Shown here one piece after another: positions 47,205 through 56,241 of a DNA stretch of 64,000 nucleotides (its first letter is position 1; each line of letters begins with the position of its first letter). The notes below the pieces were generated by a model. The model ran no database searches and was not told where the DNA came from. It saw only the letters and a list, made by a program, of their open reading frames with translations. Source of the stretch: Ogataea parapolymorpha DL-1 (Eukaryota; Ascomycota; Pichiomycetes; Pichiales; Pichiaceae); NCBI RefSeq assembly GCF_000187245.1, contig NC_027866.1:674411-738410 (forward strand), written 5' to 3'. The position numbers and the translations under genes are program-made.

Positions 47205-48617
47205 TTAGGAGGAGCTTGTCACTGTCGTTGGAGACGGACCGTCTGTCTCGTGCTCACGAGCCTTGGACTGAAGTTCGTTAATCTCTTTTTGGAGACGCTC
47301 AACCTCTCGCTGAAGCTTCTTCCCGTAGAAGTCAATGTAGTATGTGGCACCGTTATAGCTCGCCATGAAGAATATGAAAGAGAGGTAAATGGACGCAACG
47401 TATTTGTATTTGAATACCAGAGGACAAACTGTCATTGTCCCTAGCTGGTAGAAGTATTGGATTGCCATAAAGGCAAAAACAGGGAATGGTTCTGGGAGCG
47501 AGTTGACGAATTTCCCTATTGGCTTTTTAGCAAACGCTTTTCGAAGATGCACAAACGAGGTCACCTTTCCGTTCTTAATTTTTTCAGCGCGCTTGACGGT
47601 GATAAAGTAATGATACAGGGACTGCCACACAAAGTACATCAACGATGTGTACAAGATTCCGTTCCATATTTCCCAGTTATGCAACTTCATGGATCCTGGG
47701 AACCGTGTTTGGCGATACTCCACAGGCAGTTGGTGTGTTATCACGTACATCACAGCGGGCGGAATGACATGAATGAAAGTGGAGGTCGTTTTATCGATGG
47801 AATGCAGAACCAGCTTGTTTTTCCAAGTTATCACAGCGAACGAAAGCGTACCGTAAGAGAAGCTCAAACAAGTCACGTACAATATTTTTGAACTTGGGAG
47901 AGCCCATAAGAACACCATGAGCAGCCCGTTGGCAAAGTAGCACAGGTCTGCCAGATAATAATTCCAATTCATTTTATAGTAGGTGATGAATCTGATCGGC
48001 ATCAAAGCAGCAAAAAGCACGGTGTACACGACATGAAACCATTCCGGATGCTTTCCAATGACAAGACCGAGAAAGAATATTAGGTACACGGAGCTGGCAT
48101 AGTACAGTTTCTCCGTTTTTGACGCGGTAATAGTCTTGTCAATTCCAACATACAGCTTGTCAAGTCTGTTATTGAGCACCAGCTTTAGATGTTTCATGTC
48201 ATCATTGCTGATGTTGAACTTAATTTTCTTTTTGTTGAACTTCTTGATAGACTCCGAGGAGTAATTCTTGACCCGTTGGTAGGTTGGATGCTTTTTGATC
48301 TCTGTTGACAAGATCTGCGGGTTTAGCAGATCGAAGAAGGAGAGATCGTCCATATTGATACTACTTGAAGAGCCTCTTCTGGGATGCCTTGATTTTGGCC
48401 CGCTTCCAGAATCCAATGCCAGCAAAATCGGCGAGTCCATATCGGAACTAGACTTCATGAGCGGCGTGGAGTTGGCTGTTGATGGCTGGCTCATGGAGTT
48501 TTCGTCAGACTTCTCTGTGGTGCCCGTTCCTGTGTCTTCAGACACATCTTCTTTGCTATCTTTACCATTGTGAGTCACCTTGACATCGTCGGGTGCAGAT
48601 TCGGGCTCTTTTGTCAT
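47205..48617 (-). CDS. GPC1: Glycerophosphocholine acyltransferase
   Basis: Acyl-CoA-dependent acylation of glycerophosphocholine to lyso-PC, an ER membrane enzyme of phosphatidylcholine remodelling (S. cerevisiae YGR149W). 470 residues from the ATG at 48617. The Ser/Thr-rich N-terminus (about 1-130) is disordered. Eight membrane spans follow (about 165-440), with conserved HPEWFHVVYTVLFAALMPIR, WNYYLADLCYFANGLLMVFL and LHNWEIWNGILY. The C-terminal segment is a short coiled coil (KKLQREVERLQKEINELQSK). The frame extends upstream with a TTG, not used. Confidence 0.9.
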   Translation of the reverse strand: MTKEPESAPDDVKVTHNGKDSKEDVSEDTGTGTTEKSDENSMSQPSTANSTPLMKSSSDMDSPILLALDSGSGPKSRHPRRGSSSSINMDDLSFFDLLNPQILSTEIKKHPTYQRVKNYSSESIKKFNKKKIKFNISNDDMKHLKLVLNNRLDKLYVGIDKTITASKTEKLYYASSVYLIFFLGLVIGKHPEWFHVVYTVLFAALMPIRFITYYKMNWNYYLADLCYFANGLLMVFLWALPSSKILYVTCLSFSYGTLSFAVITWKNKLVLHSIDKTTSTFIHVIPPAVMYVITHQLPVEYRQTRFPGSMKLHNWEIWNGILYTSLMYFVWQSLYHYFITVKRAEKIKNGKVTSFVHLRKAFAKKPIGKFVNSLPEPFPVFAFMAIQYFYQLGTMTVCPLVFKYKYVASIYLSFIFFMASYNGATYYIDFYGKKLQREVERLQKEINELQSKAREHETDGPSPTTVTSSS

Positions 48618-48740
48618 CCTGAACTCGTAAGTCAACAAGATCAAAAATAAATTAAATAATTTACTTTATCACATGCCATCATAATAATGTTGAAAAGCAA
48701 GCTTTCTTGGCTGTGCTGGATTTATATCAAATTATATGGA

Positions 48741-49976
48741 TTACCACCGGTGTGCCTCGTCGCCTTCGGCCCACTCCTTCTCGACATAGCCCAGCTCCTT
48801 TTTCACGCGGGCAACGGTGGATGGATCTCCCATGTTCTTGCCCAGGTTGTCGCTGATCTTGATGGCCGGGTTTCCGTTCATACTTTTGAGCTTAATAACA
48901 ATGTTCAACGGAGAAGAGCCTTCAAAGTCATTAGTCAAGTTTGTGCCAATGCCAAAAGACGCACGCATGCCACAACTATCAGCTTTCTTCTTGTATTCGA
49001 TACATTTGTCAACATTGAGCGAGTCGCTGTAGCAGATCACTTTCGAGAATTTAGGTAGCTTCAACACTTCCAGGTAGTGGTGAGATATTTTGTCGGTGTA
49101 ATCCAGAGGAGAGCCAGAATCCTGGCGCACCCCAACGTAGTGGTCGGAGTAGGGTGGAACAAATGCTCTCAAAAAAGCGTCTGTACCAAAAGTATCGGTC
49201 AATGCCAGACCGGCATTTGCAGTGCCCATTGTATTGAGCCAATAGTCCATTGCCAACTTGTTTGCATTTTTGTAGTCCTGTGTGACAGCCGCAATTCCCA
49301 TCATCCACTCGTGGCCGACTGTGCCAATTGGTTTGACTCCAAATTCTCTGGCAAACATCACGTTGGACGTTCCCAGAAACAGCTCACCATTGTCGGCCTC
49401 CTTGGCAGCTTGACACAGCCCTTTCATTACCAGGCGTTGTGTTTCTAATGACCGTCTTCTACGGGTGCCGAACTCGCTGAATGCACAGCCATTGGCAAGT
49501 AGCTTGGCTCCTTTCTGTCTGGCTTTCTCCAATTGTCCCTCGTTGGTCCAGTTGGTATCCACATACCTAAAATAAGCTTCCGATATGAGAGATAGTAGTG
49601 GAATCTCATACAGCGTGACATCGACCCACTTGCCGGTCACCTCAAGACCGAATTCCTCCGGTTTGTCCACGTTTAGGAGTTTCACTTGTTCAGCAGGCCG
49701 CAGCTTGAAATCCTTGATAAATTCGAGATATTTTTCAGGCAAGAAAGGCAGTTCGGTTCTGAGATAGTCAATGTCGCTCGGAGTAAACCTGAGCGAACCC
49801 AAATGGTCAATCTGTGTGCGCAGCCAGTCTAAAGCGGCCTTGTTCAGTTGCATCGATGGCGTCCTATTGGTGTACCCAAAAACAGCTTCTGCGTTTGGCA
49901 GGTTTATATAGATCGCCGCGTGCATCGTGATCTTGTACAGATCAGTATCCAGCAAAGAATTGACGATAAAAGTCAT
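48741..49976 (-). CDS. NPT1: Nicotinate phosphoribosyltransferase
   Basis: Salvages nicotinic acid into NAD+ (Preiss-Handler pathway). 411 residues, against 429 in S. cerevisiae Npt1. SLLDTDLYKITMHAAIYINL at the N-terminus and FSEFGTRRRRSLETQRLVMK (nicotinate/PRPP binding), GTVGHEWMMGIAAVTQ (with the His that is phosphorylated by ATP in the family), and SFGIGTNLTNDFEG are all present and in order. It lies about 7 kb from a transporter of the ACS family that includes nicotinate permease, but a link is not shown. Confidence 0.96.
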   Translation of the reverse strand: MTFIVNSLLDTDLYKITMHAAIYINLPNAEAVFGYTNRTPSMQLNKAALDWLRTQIDHLGSLRFTPSDIDYLRTELPFLPEKYLEFIKDFKLRPAEQVKLLNVDKPEEFGLEVTGKWVDVTLYEIPLLSLISEAYFRYVDTNWTNEGQLEKARQKGAKLLANGCAFSEFGTRRRRSLETQRLVMKGLCQAAKEADNGELFLGTSNVMFAREFGVKPIGTVGHEWMMGIAAVTQDYKNANKLAMDYWLNTMGTANAGLALTDTFGTDAFLRAFVPPYSDHYVGVRQDSGSPLDYTDKISHHYLEVLKLPKFSKVICYSDSLNVDKCIEYKKKADSCGMRASFGIGTNLTNDFEGSSPLNIVIKLKSMNGNPAIKISDNLGKNMGDPSTVARVKKELGYVEKEWAEGDEAHRW

Positions 49977-50040
49977 TTTGCAAATTATGAGTAATTGATA
50001 AAAGTATTATTTATCAACTGAAATATATTGCATACATACA

Positions 50041-51651
50041 CTAAAATACACTATCTTCGCCCAAATTTATTATTTCGTCGGATCTCGTCAATCTCGTTGA
50101 TTTCATCTCAAACTCATTCAGCCCAAATACTTTCAACCCGTAGAGAACCACAATGTCTTTGTGGCCCCAGTTGTCCTCGACAACTAGCACGACGTTCTTC
50201 ACCGGGAACTCGTCAAGAATCATCAGGATCTCGCGTGAAAAGGGAAACGTTTGGTAGCTTTGGCCGCCTCGCGCCTGGAACTCGAACTCACTCACCTTGG
50301 CAAGCCCGCGAAGATGCGAGAACACGAGATCTTGGTTGTAGTAAACTGCCAGCTTGTTTCGTAGCAGTTTTGCGTGCTTCGAGTTGGCCGGCTCCACCAG
50401 AAGCGAAACGCGGCGTGGAGCACACTCGGTAAGCGAGGAGACACGCGGATAATATAGCCCCACTTGACGCAGATAATTGGGCTCACTCAATTGGACGCCA
50501 AACGTGATTGGAAGGTCCTGCGCAAGAGCCTGCCAGTACTGCGAGTTGTCCACCAAAACGTTCGCCGGCGAGTTTTCCGAGCTCGTGAGTTCGACATTGT
50601 TCAGACCCGTCAAGGTCCGCTTGTGGCCCTGTACGGTTCGCCTTACGAAATCAAGCCAACCGTGAAGGACACGGTCAAGCACTTTTGTGCGGACGCGTTT
50701 CAATTTCGGTAGAGTGGTGTACTTTTTCAAGACCCGTGCGCCCCGATCGTAACTTGCGTAGTTCAATGTACCGGCAACACGAGGCTCGAGGCGCTGGTTG
50801 AACTCATGTTGGACCAGTCGTGACAGCGTAGTCTCTATCTCCTGCTCAGAATAGCCTGCTGATTGAAGAGCTTGGATCTGAGAACTCACCGAAGACATTT
50901 GCCCATCCACTTTTTCCAGCACCTCATGCGAGATCTCGTCTCTCAACTTTTCGACCTCAAGTTGGGAAATCCGTTCTTCCATGACAGACTCCAAATGTTC
51001 CATCTTATCGGATACTAGTTCTTCAAGCTTTTTGTCCAATGAGTCTTGGAGAAACTCAATGACTATATTCTGCACCGACTGCTTAATTTCGCGATGTGAG
51101 AAGTCCTCGTGTTTCTGCAATTGCTGTATTTGCTCTTCGATTTGCTCTATTTTGTGCCTATCATTGTTATTGTTCGTATTTGAAAGCTGCTCCAGTTTTT
51201 CGCCAATCTCACCAAGTTTCTTTTCAAAACCTCTAAACTTGTGATGCACAAGCCCCAGATCCACTGTGTTTTCGTAGTAGCTTCCAGCAGATGCCAAACG
51301 CGCAATCACCATCAAGAATAATATCACTACTAGCACAGGGAACGTCTTGATGATGTACACGATGGTCTTGGATTTCAAGAATGCAGGAGGTTCCACATCT
51401 GGCTCCTGTATTTTTTCTTCGTCGCTGGATTCAACAATGGTCTCGTCAAGAGACTCATCATACGAATCTTCGTCCTCATCTACCCACTCCTCGTCAGACT
51501 CATTATCCACAAGCTCTGGCGAGTTTTTTCGCCTCAAAAACTGGCGATTCAGGTACTCGACATCCTGCCGTCCCAGAGAGCTCGCCTCATCGTCCGACGC
51601 CGACCAGTCGAACCCGGACGCTATCTGCTCTAGCTTGTCTTGTATTTTCAT
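50041..51651 (-). CDS. MPS3: SUN-domain nuclear envelope protein, Mps3-like
   Basis: Inner nuclear membrane protein for spindle pole body duplication, telomere tethering and karyogamy. 536 residues. The N-terminus is strongly acidic (about 55-85). A single membrane span lies at about 97-120 (VYIIKTFPVLVVILFLMVIA). Coiled coils follow (about 135-275). The C-terminal SUN domain (about 295-510) begins LNYASYDRGARVL and ends ENWGHKDIVVLYGLKVFGLN. Slp1/Emp65 is another fungal SUN class, but that has a different order; the acidic N-terminus and membrane span before coiled coils fit Mps3. Confidence 0.85.
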   Translation of the reverse strand: MKIQDKLEQIASGFDWSASDDEASSLGRQDVEYLNRQFLRRKNSPELVDNESDEEWVDEDEDSYDESLDETIVESSDEEKIQEPDVEPPAFLKSKTIVYIIKTFPVLVVILFLMVIARLASAGSYYENTVDLGLVHHKFRGFEKKLGEIGEKLEQLSNTNNNNDRHKIEQIEEQIQQLQKHEDFSHREIKQSVQNIVIEFLQDSLDKKLEELVSDKMEHLESVMEERISQLEVEKLRDEISHEVLEKVDGQMSSVSSQIQALQSAGYSEQEIETTLSRLVQHEFNQRLEPRVAGTLNYASYDRGARVLKKYTTLPKLKRVRTKVLDRVLHGWLDFVRRTVQGHKRTLTGLNNVELTSSENSPANVLVDNSQYWQALAQDLPITFGVQLSEPNYLRQVGLYYPRVSSLTECAPRRVSLLVEPANSKHAKLLRNKLAVYYNQDLVFSHLRGLAKVSEFEFQARGGQSYQTFPFSREILMILDEFPVKNVVLVVEDNWGHKDIVVLYGLKVFGLNEFEMKSTRLTRSDEIINLGEDSVF

Positions 51652-51754
51652 GCGCGAAACAAATAAACAAAAATTATCTACAGTTTTTACCGGTGTAAGG
51701 TGTAACTTTGATACACGATAGCCTGGATGCTATCACACATTAACGGGTTGCAGT

Positions 51755-53728
51755 CTAGAGAAGGAGGTTGTCTTCCATGTCATAGAATATGTTGCGCAGA
51801 AAGCGGTCTCCCGTGGTGTCGAGAAACTCCCACAGCGAGTCCGAGATCTGACCATCGGTATCCTTTTCGAGAGTATCGTTGCTTGGCGGAGCAAATGCCA
51901 TTCCGTCTGTCGAATTCTGTTTCTGCTGCGAGCTCAAGTTGCGCAGATAGTGGTCTATGCCAATTGTCCCTTCCAGAAGTCCACCGTTCGAAAAATCTGC
52001 CGGTTGTTCACTGCTCGATTCGAGGTGGCACATGGCAGCTTTGGAAATTTGTTCAAACGTGTCTCGAAACATGCAAGCCGAAGGCCACTTCTCAGCCATC
52101 ACATACAAAATGCTGGAGCAGGCATTGATGGTCTCGTAAATAGAGGATTTCCGCTTCCATTTCAGCACACCAAGCCCTGCATCGAGCCAAAGACAATATA
52201 TGAACGAAATCCCCGAAACGAAACAGCAGTGCATGGCTAGCCAGGTGTAGCTCAGTTTGCCTTTTGCGTGGATGTTTTTGTAGTTGATGCAGATAGCAGA
52301 GGCAGACTCTGTAAAAATCTTGAACCAGTCAAGAGCTTCTTTGGGGGCCTTTTCTCTCAGTTTTGCTACTTCTAATACCACCGGCCGAAGTAGAAGTAGC
52401 ATGGAATTGTGGTACGAGATGATCGACCAATTGTCTGTTTCAAAAGTTGAAACCGCATCGTCTTTGGATGGGAACGTTGCCATCCAGTCGTTCAGCTCCA
52501 CAACTATCTGTACGCGCGTGGCCTCAATGTCTTCTGGGTTCCCCAACAAATGTGCAGGCTTGTAAATGAACGTGCAAATATTCGATTGTATTCGCCGTAG
52601 CCGTGCTACGTGACAGGCCACTCTCGTCTCCTCCGAGTGTGGGGGAAATGGGGCGTCAATGTCTGCATCCGAAATGCTGAACGGTCTTCCAAGAACCAGA
52701 GCGTTGATTCTCTCCATCCCGTATGCTGACCAGAAAACACGTGACCTGAGTTCTTCAAGCTTTGCGTCACAGCTGCGGTATGGTTTGCGGTGAAGACCCA
52801 ACGCCACTGCCGTTCGGATGGCAAGACCTGTGGTCTGCCAGCACGATGAGCCATCAGGCATTTTCTGGGCGAAAACAGTGATCAGCAAATACGCCTGGAC
52901 AGCGCGCAGAGTAGTGGCTCCAATGACCGAGCCGATATTCTCGAACGCTTTTTCGTAGTAACTCCGCTTGTTGGATGTCTGAGTACGGTCCTCAAGCAGC
53001 TGGGTACCTATGGCAAAGATGATGTACACGAAAAATAATGACTCTGGGTCCTGCGAGTCGTCGTTCATCACTTGGTTGAACATCGTCAAAGTGCTGTTCC
53101 AATCCAGAAACGGGTACTGACATTGAACATAGTTCTTGTATGCCGTGAGATACGAGGAGGCAAGTTTTTTTGATGGTTTGGAAAAGACCGTTTGCGCAGG
53201 CTCGGCCTCTTCAATGCCAGAAGTTGTGGGGTTGGGCTTTGCAGTGTAACAATTGATAGACTCGCTAATGGTCTTTGCGATGTAGTATGCACTGCTTTCT
53301 CCTAAATATCTTGATTCTCCGGCTGCCTGCAATGTGATGTACCCAACCTGTTGAGCGAGATCAGATTTGCTGGGCGCAGGGTTCTGGACCTGTGGCACTT
53401 CGACTGAACTTTCTTTTCGCGCGTCACCAACGCTCTCCAACTGGGCAGTAAGCTGCTGCAGTCGTGTTTCTAAAATCTCCAAATAATTCCGTTTAATTTC
53501 TCTTCCTGTAGGAGGGTCGATCACCGTGCAATCGATTCCCAGCTTGAGGCAAGCAGAGCAGCTAGGGTATTTCCCGTCGCATTTTTTTCTTCGCTTCTTG
53601 CAAAAGCAGCATGCTGCCATCTGGTGTTTCCCTCCCGACCTCCGCCTCATGGTCCCGTCTGGCGTTTCCGACTGCATCGGATAATCTGGCACTTGTGGAA
53701 TAAAAGTTTGTGAGAGATAAGAATCCAT
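51755..53728 (-). CDS. Zn2Cys6 fungal transcription factor, candidate cluster regulator
   Basis: 657 residues. The zinc cluster has the exact spacing C-x2-C-x6-C-x6-C-x2-C-x6-C at Cys40, 43, 50, 57, 60 and 67 (CFCKKRRKKCDGKYPSC). A linker and coiled coil follow (LEILETRLQQLTAQLESV), then the fungal-specific TF domain (about 190-480) with RTAVALGLHRKPYRSCDAKL and VFWSAYGMERINALVLGRPF. I do not recognise an ortholog with known targets. It is divergent from the racemase-like gene with 110 bp between; that promoter contains CGG-N6-CCG, the site type bound by dimers of this family. I infer it regulates itself and the genes up to 59 kb. Confidence 0.92.
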   Translation of the reverse strand: MDSYLSQTFIPQVPDYPMQSETPDGTMRRRSGGKHQMAACCFCKKRRKKCDGKYPSCSACLKLGIDCTVIDPPTGREIKRNYLEILETRLQQLTAQLESVGDARKESSVEVPQVQNPAPSKSDLAQQVGYITLQAAGESRYLGESSAYYIAKTISESINCYTAKPNPTTSGIEEAEPAQTVFSKPSKKLASSYLTAYKNYVQCQYPFLDWNSTLTMFNQVMNDDSQDPESLFFVYIIFAIGTQLLEDRTQTSNKRSYYEKAFENIGSVIGATTLRAVQAYLLITVFAQKMPDGSSCWQTTGLAIRTAVALGLHRKPYRSCDAKLEELRSRVFWSAYGMERINALVLGRPFSISDADIDAPFPPHSEETRVACHVARLRRIQSNICTFIYKPAHLLGNPEDIEATRVQIVVELNDWMATFPSKDDAVSTFETDNWSIISYHNSMLLLLRPVVLEVAKLREKAPKEALDWFKIFTESASAICINYKNIHAKGKLSYTWLAMHCCFVSGISFIYCLWLDAGLGVLKWKRKSSIYETINACSSILYVMAEKWPSACMFRDTFEQISKAAMCHLESSSEQPADFSNGGLLEGTIGIDHYLRNLSSQQKQNSTDGMAFAPPSNDTLEKDTDGQISDSLWEFLDTTGDRFLRNIFYDMEDNLLL

Positions 53729-53744
53729 ACTCTAAATAATAATA

Positions 53745-53768
53745 ATATCTCCGACCGTATCTTATCTG
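53745..53768. promoter_or_regulatory. Composite element ATATCTCCGAC + ATCTTATC, copy 1
   Basis: ATATCTCCGAC at 53745-53755 and ATCTTATC at 53759-53766; the second is GATAAG read on the other strand (53761-53766). A second copy with nearly the same spacing lies at 56198-56220. Confidence 0.5.
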
Positions 53769-53779
53769 AAAAATTCTGG

Positions 53780-53791
53780 CGGAAGTTCCCG
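53780..53791. promoter_or_regulatory. CGG-N6-CCG site, TF/racemase promoter
   Basis: CGGAAGTTCCCG, a palindromic zinc-cluster type half-site pair with 6 bp between. The left part lies inside GGCGGAAGTT (53778-53787), which recurs upstream of the reductase. Confidence 0.5.
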
Positions 53792-53838
53792 TTGGGACAG
53801 ATGATAAATATGCTGGCATATGGACTAAGCCAAAAATC

Positions 53839-54630
53839 ATGTCGACTTATCCTCCAAGAGAAGAACTACCTCCACTGGGTGCACTGTGTCTCGACTACAC
53901 CGATGACATCCACCGGCCCCCAGGCGATCCGCTGAACGAGCTGTCTTACCAGTTTCCAGTGATTCACGAAATGGTGAAAGATGCTACTGTGTGGAACGTT
54001 GTCAGAAAGGACGAGTATTCTGATGAAACATTACAAAACTACATTGATGCCTGCAACCGCCTTCAGCAAAGAGGAGCTGTCGGGGTGATCACCTCCTGCG
54101 GCTTCTTGGCTCAGGTGCAAAACCGTCTAGCTGCCGCGGTGGAAATTCCGGTTGCAACAAGCAGTCTTATTCAGTTACCGTTTGTATCCATGGTGATTGG
54201 ACCATCCAAGCTCATTGGGGTCTTGACTTTCGACGCAGAAGTTCTAGGAAAGGCTCACTTTAAAGGTCTGGGAATTGGCGAAGAGCTTCAGTCCAGAATT
54301 GTCGTCAAGGGATGTCCTGTTGGGGGTGTTTTACGCGGGATGATCATAGAGGGAGACCCGTACATTCATGACGACCTGGAGAAAGAGATGGTTAGTATTG
54401 CAAAAGAGCTTGTTGGGGATAATCCGTCAATTGGGGCAATTGTTCTAGAGTGCACTCAGATGCCACCATTTGCTCGCGCAGTTCAAAAAGCAACAGGCTT
54501 GCCGGTCTACGATGCAATCACAATGATCGACTGGTTTTACTCTGGTTTGGTGACCAGAATAGTTCCCGAAGACGGAAGAAAAGAAGAAGGGCTACGTAGA
54601 AGACGCAGAAGCGCTAAAGAACTTAAATAA
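53839..54630 (+). CDS. Aspartate/glutamate racemase-superfamily enzyme
   Basis: 263 residues. It keeps the two catalytic-type cysteines of the Asp/Glu/hydantoin racemase fold: Cys87 in VITSCGFLA and Cys205 in IVLECTQMPPFA. The family includes racemases, hydantoin racemases and maleate isomerases. From memory of the family, its central motifs resemble a bacterial subgroup annotated only as Asp/Glu racemase. It does not resemble the S. cerevisiae allantoin-pathway protein Dcg1 as I remember it. No signal peptide. The C-terminus is basic (RRRRRSAKELK). Substrate is unknown. It is divergent from the zinc-cluster factor and ends 1 bp before the convergent MFS gene. Confidence 0.85.
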   Translation: MSTYPPREELPPLGALCLDYTDDIHRPPGDPLNELSYQFPVIHEMVKDATVWNVVRKDEYSDETLQNYIDACNRLQQRGAVGVITSCGFLAQVQNRLAAAVEIPVATSSLIQLPFVSMVIGPSKLIGVLTFDAEVLGKAHFKGLGIGEELQSRIVVKGCPVGGVLRGMIIEGDPYIHDDLEKEMVSIAKELVGDNPSIGAIVLECTQMPPFARAVQKATGLPVYDAITMIDWFYSGLVTRIVPEDGRKEEGLRRRRRSAKELK

Positions 54631-54631
54631 T

Positions 54632-56113
54632 CTATTCTAAAGCTGGTATGAAAACGTTTTTTTCTCGTATCCTCTTACCGAAAACGAAAAAAAGGTACGG
54701 AATTGGAATCATTCCCAAGGCAATGAAACCAATTAAGCTGGCGCCCCAGTGGACATTCAAGGTGACAAACAGCTGTTTTGCGAATAACGGAAAGGAGGCA
54801 GCAAAAACGGACCGTAAAAACGTGGCAGCCGCTATTGCAGATGCAGAGTAGCAGGTATAGGTGTCAATGAGATAATTCAGGCTTCCTTGGAAAATGGTTA
54901 TGAAGCCACAGCCCATCATCATAATTCCCAGGCAAGGGACGGGCCAGGGAATGTTCGGCGAACAAGTCCATCCAAAAATAAATATTCCGGCGGGCATTAG
55001 CCATCCCAAAATCATCATCACTGGAAGCCGCTGTTCAGGTAAAGGGTCCCCATTGTTCTTTTCCACCAAACTGGCGTACCGATTAGCCCAAAGCATGTTG
55101 CCCACACAACCAAAAAGAACTCCAAGCAGGAGCGAAATGCATGGTAATGTCCCTGTCGTTCCTTTCCACCCCTTGGCCAAGTAAAATGCTTCCGAGACAT
55201 TGGTGAGAATCAAATAAAATAACCCATAAACGTAGCTGGCAAATAGCGACATTAAAAACACAACAGGAGTGGCCAGAATGGCAAACGGCCGCACCATGTG
55301 GATTTTGACTAGCTCGCGAATGTTCAGGTCCCAAGTATCCAGTTTTGAATGTATTTCCCATGATCCTGACTTTAGGCGCTCTTTTTTGGCTTCTCGTGCC
55401 AGCAAGACAGGCTCATATGTTTCATGCAAAAAGGTGCAACAGACGACAATAATGCAAATACTCAATCCCCCAATGAACCATTGTGGATTCCTCCAATTGG
55501 TTTTCATGCTTAATAACGACCCTATAGTAGGGCCCAGCGCTGCTCCGTTGATCACGAAACAGGCATAGAATGCAAATGCCGCTCCTCTTTGTGCTGGCGA
55601 CCATATATCTCCAAGGACACCTCCCGACGCCACAATTGGTGCTCCGGCAAAAAAGCCACCCAGGAACCGTGTCACCATCATTGCACCTAGGCTGTATGAG
55701 ATACCGGTTGCAAATGTCAACATCGCGGACATAAGAAATGGAGCAAATATGCCAATTTTGCGGCCGTAAATCTCTGACAGTGGAGCAAACACCATAGGGC
55801 CAAAAGCTATGCCGAGGATGTACAGAGAAGTAAGAAGCAGTACCACTTCTCGCGACACTCCAAACTCGTTCCGAATATCGTCAACACAGTATTCAAACGA
55901 CATAGTTGTGGAATTGAATTGTGCACTGAATGTGGTCAATCCATAAAGTACTGTGTGTACCAGCTTTTTTTTCGTGCTCCAGTTGATTGGTCTTTGGAGA
56001 CTTTTAGGCTGGAACTGGAGCATCTTGGCCTTGTCTAGCTGTAAGTGCTCATCGAAATAAGACTTGTCAGTCGACAGGGTCTCCAGAACGATCTCAGAGC
56101 TGTTCTTCGACAT
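54632..56113 (-). CDS. MFS transporter, DHA1 (drug:H+ antiporter) type
   Basis: 493 residues with 12 predicted membrane spans. APLSEIYGRKIG (about 110-121) matches motif A of the DHA1 family, and NGAALGPTIGS motif C. The family exports drugs, polyamines and organic acids in fungi (Flr1, Tpo1, Qdr). The substrate cannot be read from sequence. Position between the racemase-like gene and the divergent ACS transporter, under a shared 209-bp promoter, suggests efflux of a metabolite of the cluster. The hydrophilic N-terminus (about 1-50) is short. Confidence 0.88.
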   Translation of the reverse strand: MSKNSSEIVLETLSTDKSYFDEHLQLDKAKMLQFQPKSLQRPINWSTKKKLVHTVLYGLTTFSAQFNSTTMSFEYCVDDIRNEFGVSREVVLLLTSLYILGIAFGPMVFAPLSEIYGRKIGIFAPFLMSAMLTFATGISYSLGAMMVTRFLGGFFAGAPIVASGGVLGDIWSPAQRGAAFAFYACFVINGAALGPTIGSLLSMKTNWRNPQWFIGGLSICIIVVCCTFLHETYEPVLLAREAKKERLKSGSWEIHSKLDTWDLNIRELVKIHMVRPFAILATPVVFLMSLFASYVYGLFYLILTNVSEAFYLAKGWKGTTGTLPCISLLLGVLFGCVGNMLWANRYASLVEKNNGDPLPEQRLPVMMILGWLMPAGIFIFGWTCSPNIPWPVPCLGIMMMGCGFITIFQGSLNYLIDTYTCYSASAIAAATFLRSVFAASFPLFAKQLFVTLNVHWGASLIGFIALGMIPIPYLFFVFGKRIREKNVFIPALE

Positions 56114-56194
56114 GAGGGGGCATTTCAGTGAGACTACTCTTTTAAAAAGCCACTGTTTTGCGATCCACCAAAAATTTGACGTTTCAATCCGAAG

Positions 56195-56206
56195 CGGATA
56201 TCTCCG
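56195..56206. promoter_or_regulatory. CGG-N6-CCG site, MFS/MFS promoter
   Basis: CGGATATCTCCG, the second perfect CGG-N6-CCG in the cluster. It overlaps ATCCGAAGCGGAT (56187-56199), another inverted pair (ATCCG-AAG-CGGAT), and the composite element ATATCTCCGAC (56198-56208). Confidence 0.5.
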
Positions 56207-56220
56207 ACTGAGATCTTATC
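56198..56220. promoter_or_regulatory. Composite element ATATCTCCGAC + ATCTTATC, copy 2
   Basis: ATATCTCCGAC at 56198-56208 and ATCTTATC at 56213-56220, spaced 15 bp start to start, against 14 bp in the TF/racemase promoter. The second half is GATAAG on the minus strand; another GATAAG is at 56259-56264. Confidence 0.5.
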
Positions 56221-56224
56221 GAAA

Positions 56225-56241
56225 AAAATGTCGGACATTTT
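56225..56241. promoter_or_regulatory. Perfect 17-bp palindrome in the MFS/MFS promoter
   Basis: AAAATGTC-G-GACATTTT, arms of 8 bp around one base. It lies 82 bp before the ACS-type transporter start codon and is a candidate dimer-binding site. Confidence 0.45.

Noticed and set aside
48618..48644. TTG-initiated extension of GPC1
   Set aside because: Non-ATG and short; the first ATG at 48617 is adequate.
50028..50432. 134-codon plus-strand frame over the SUN domain
   Set aside because: Antisense to conserved SUN-domain sequence; Arg/Ser/Pro-rich shadow.
53839..54630. Racemase as the allantoin-pathway protein Dcg1
   Set aside because: The motif context around both cysteines and the N-terminus differ from Dcg1 as I remember it; only the superfamily is shared.
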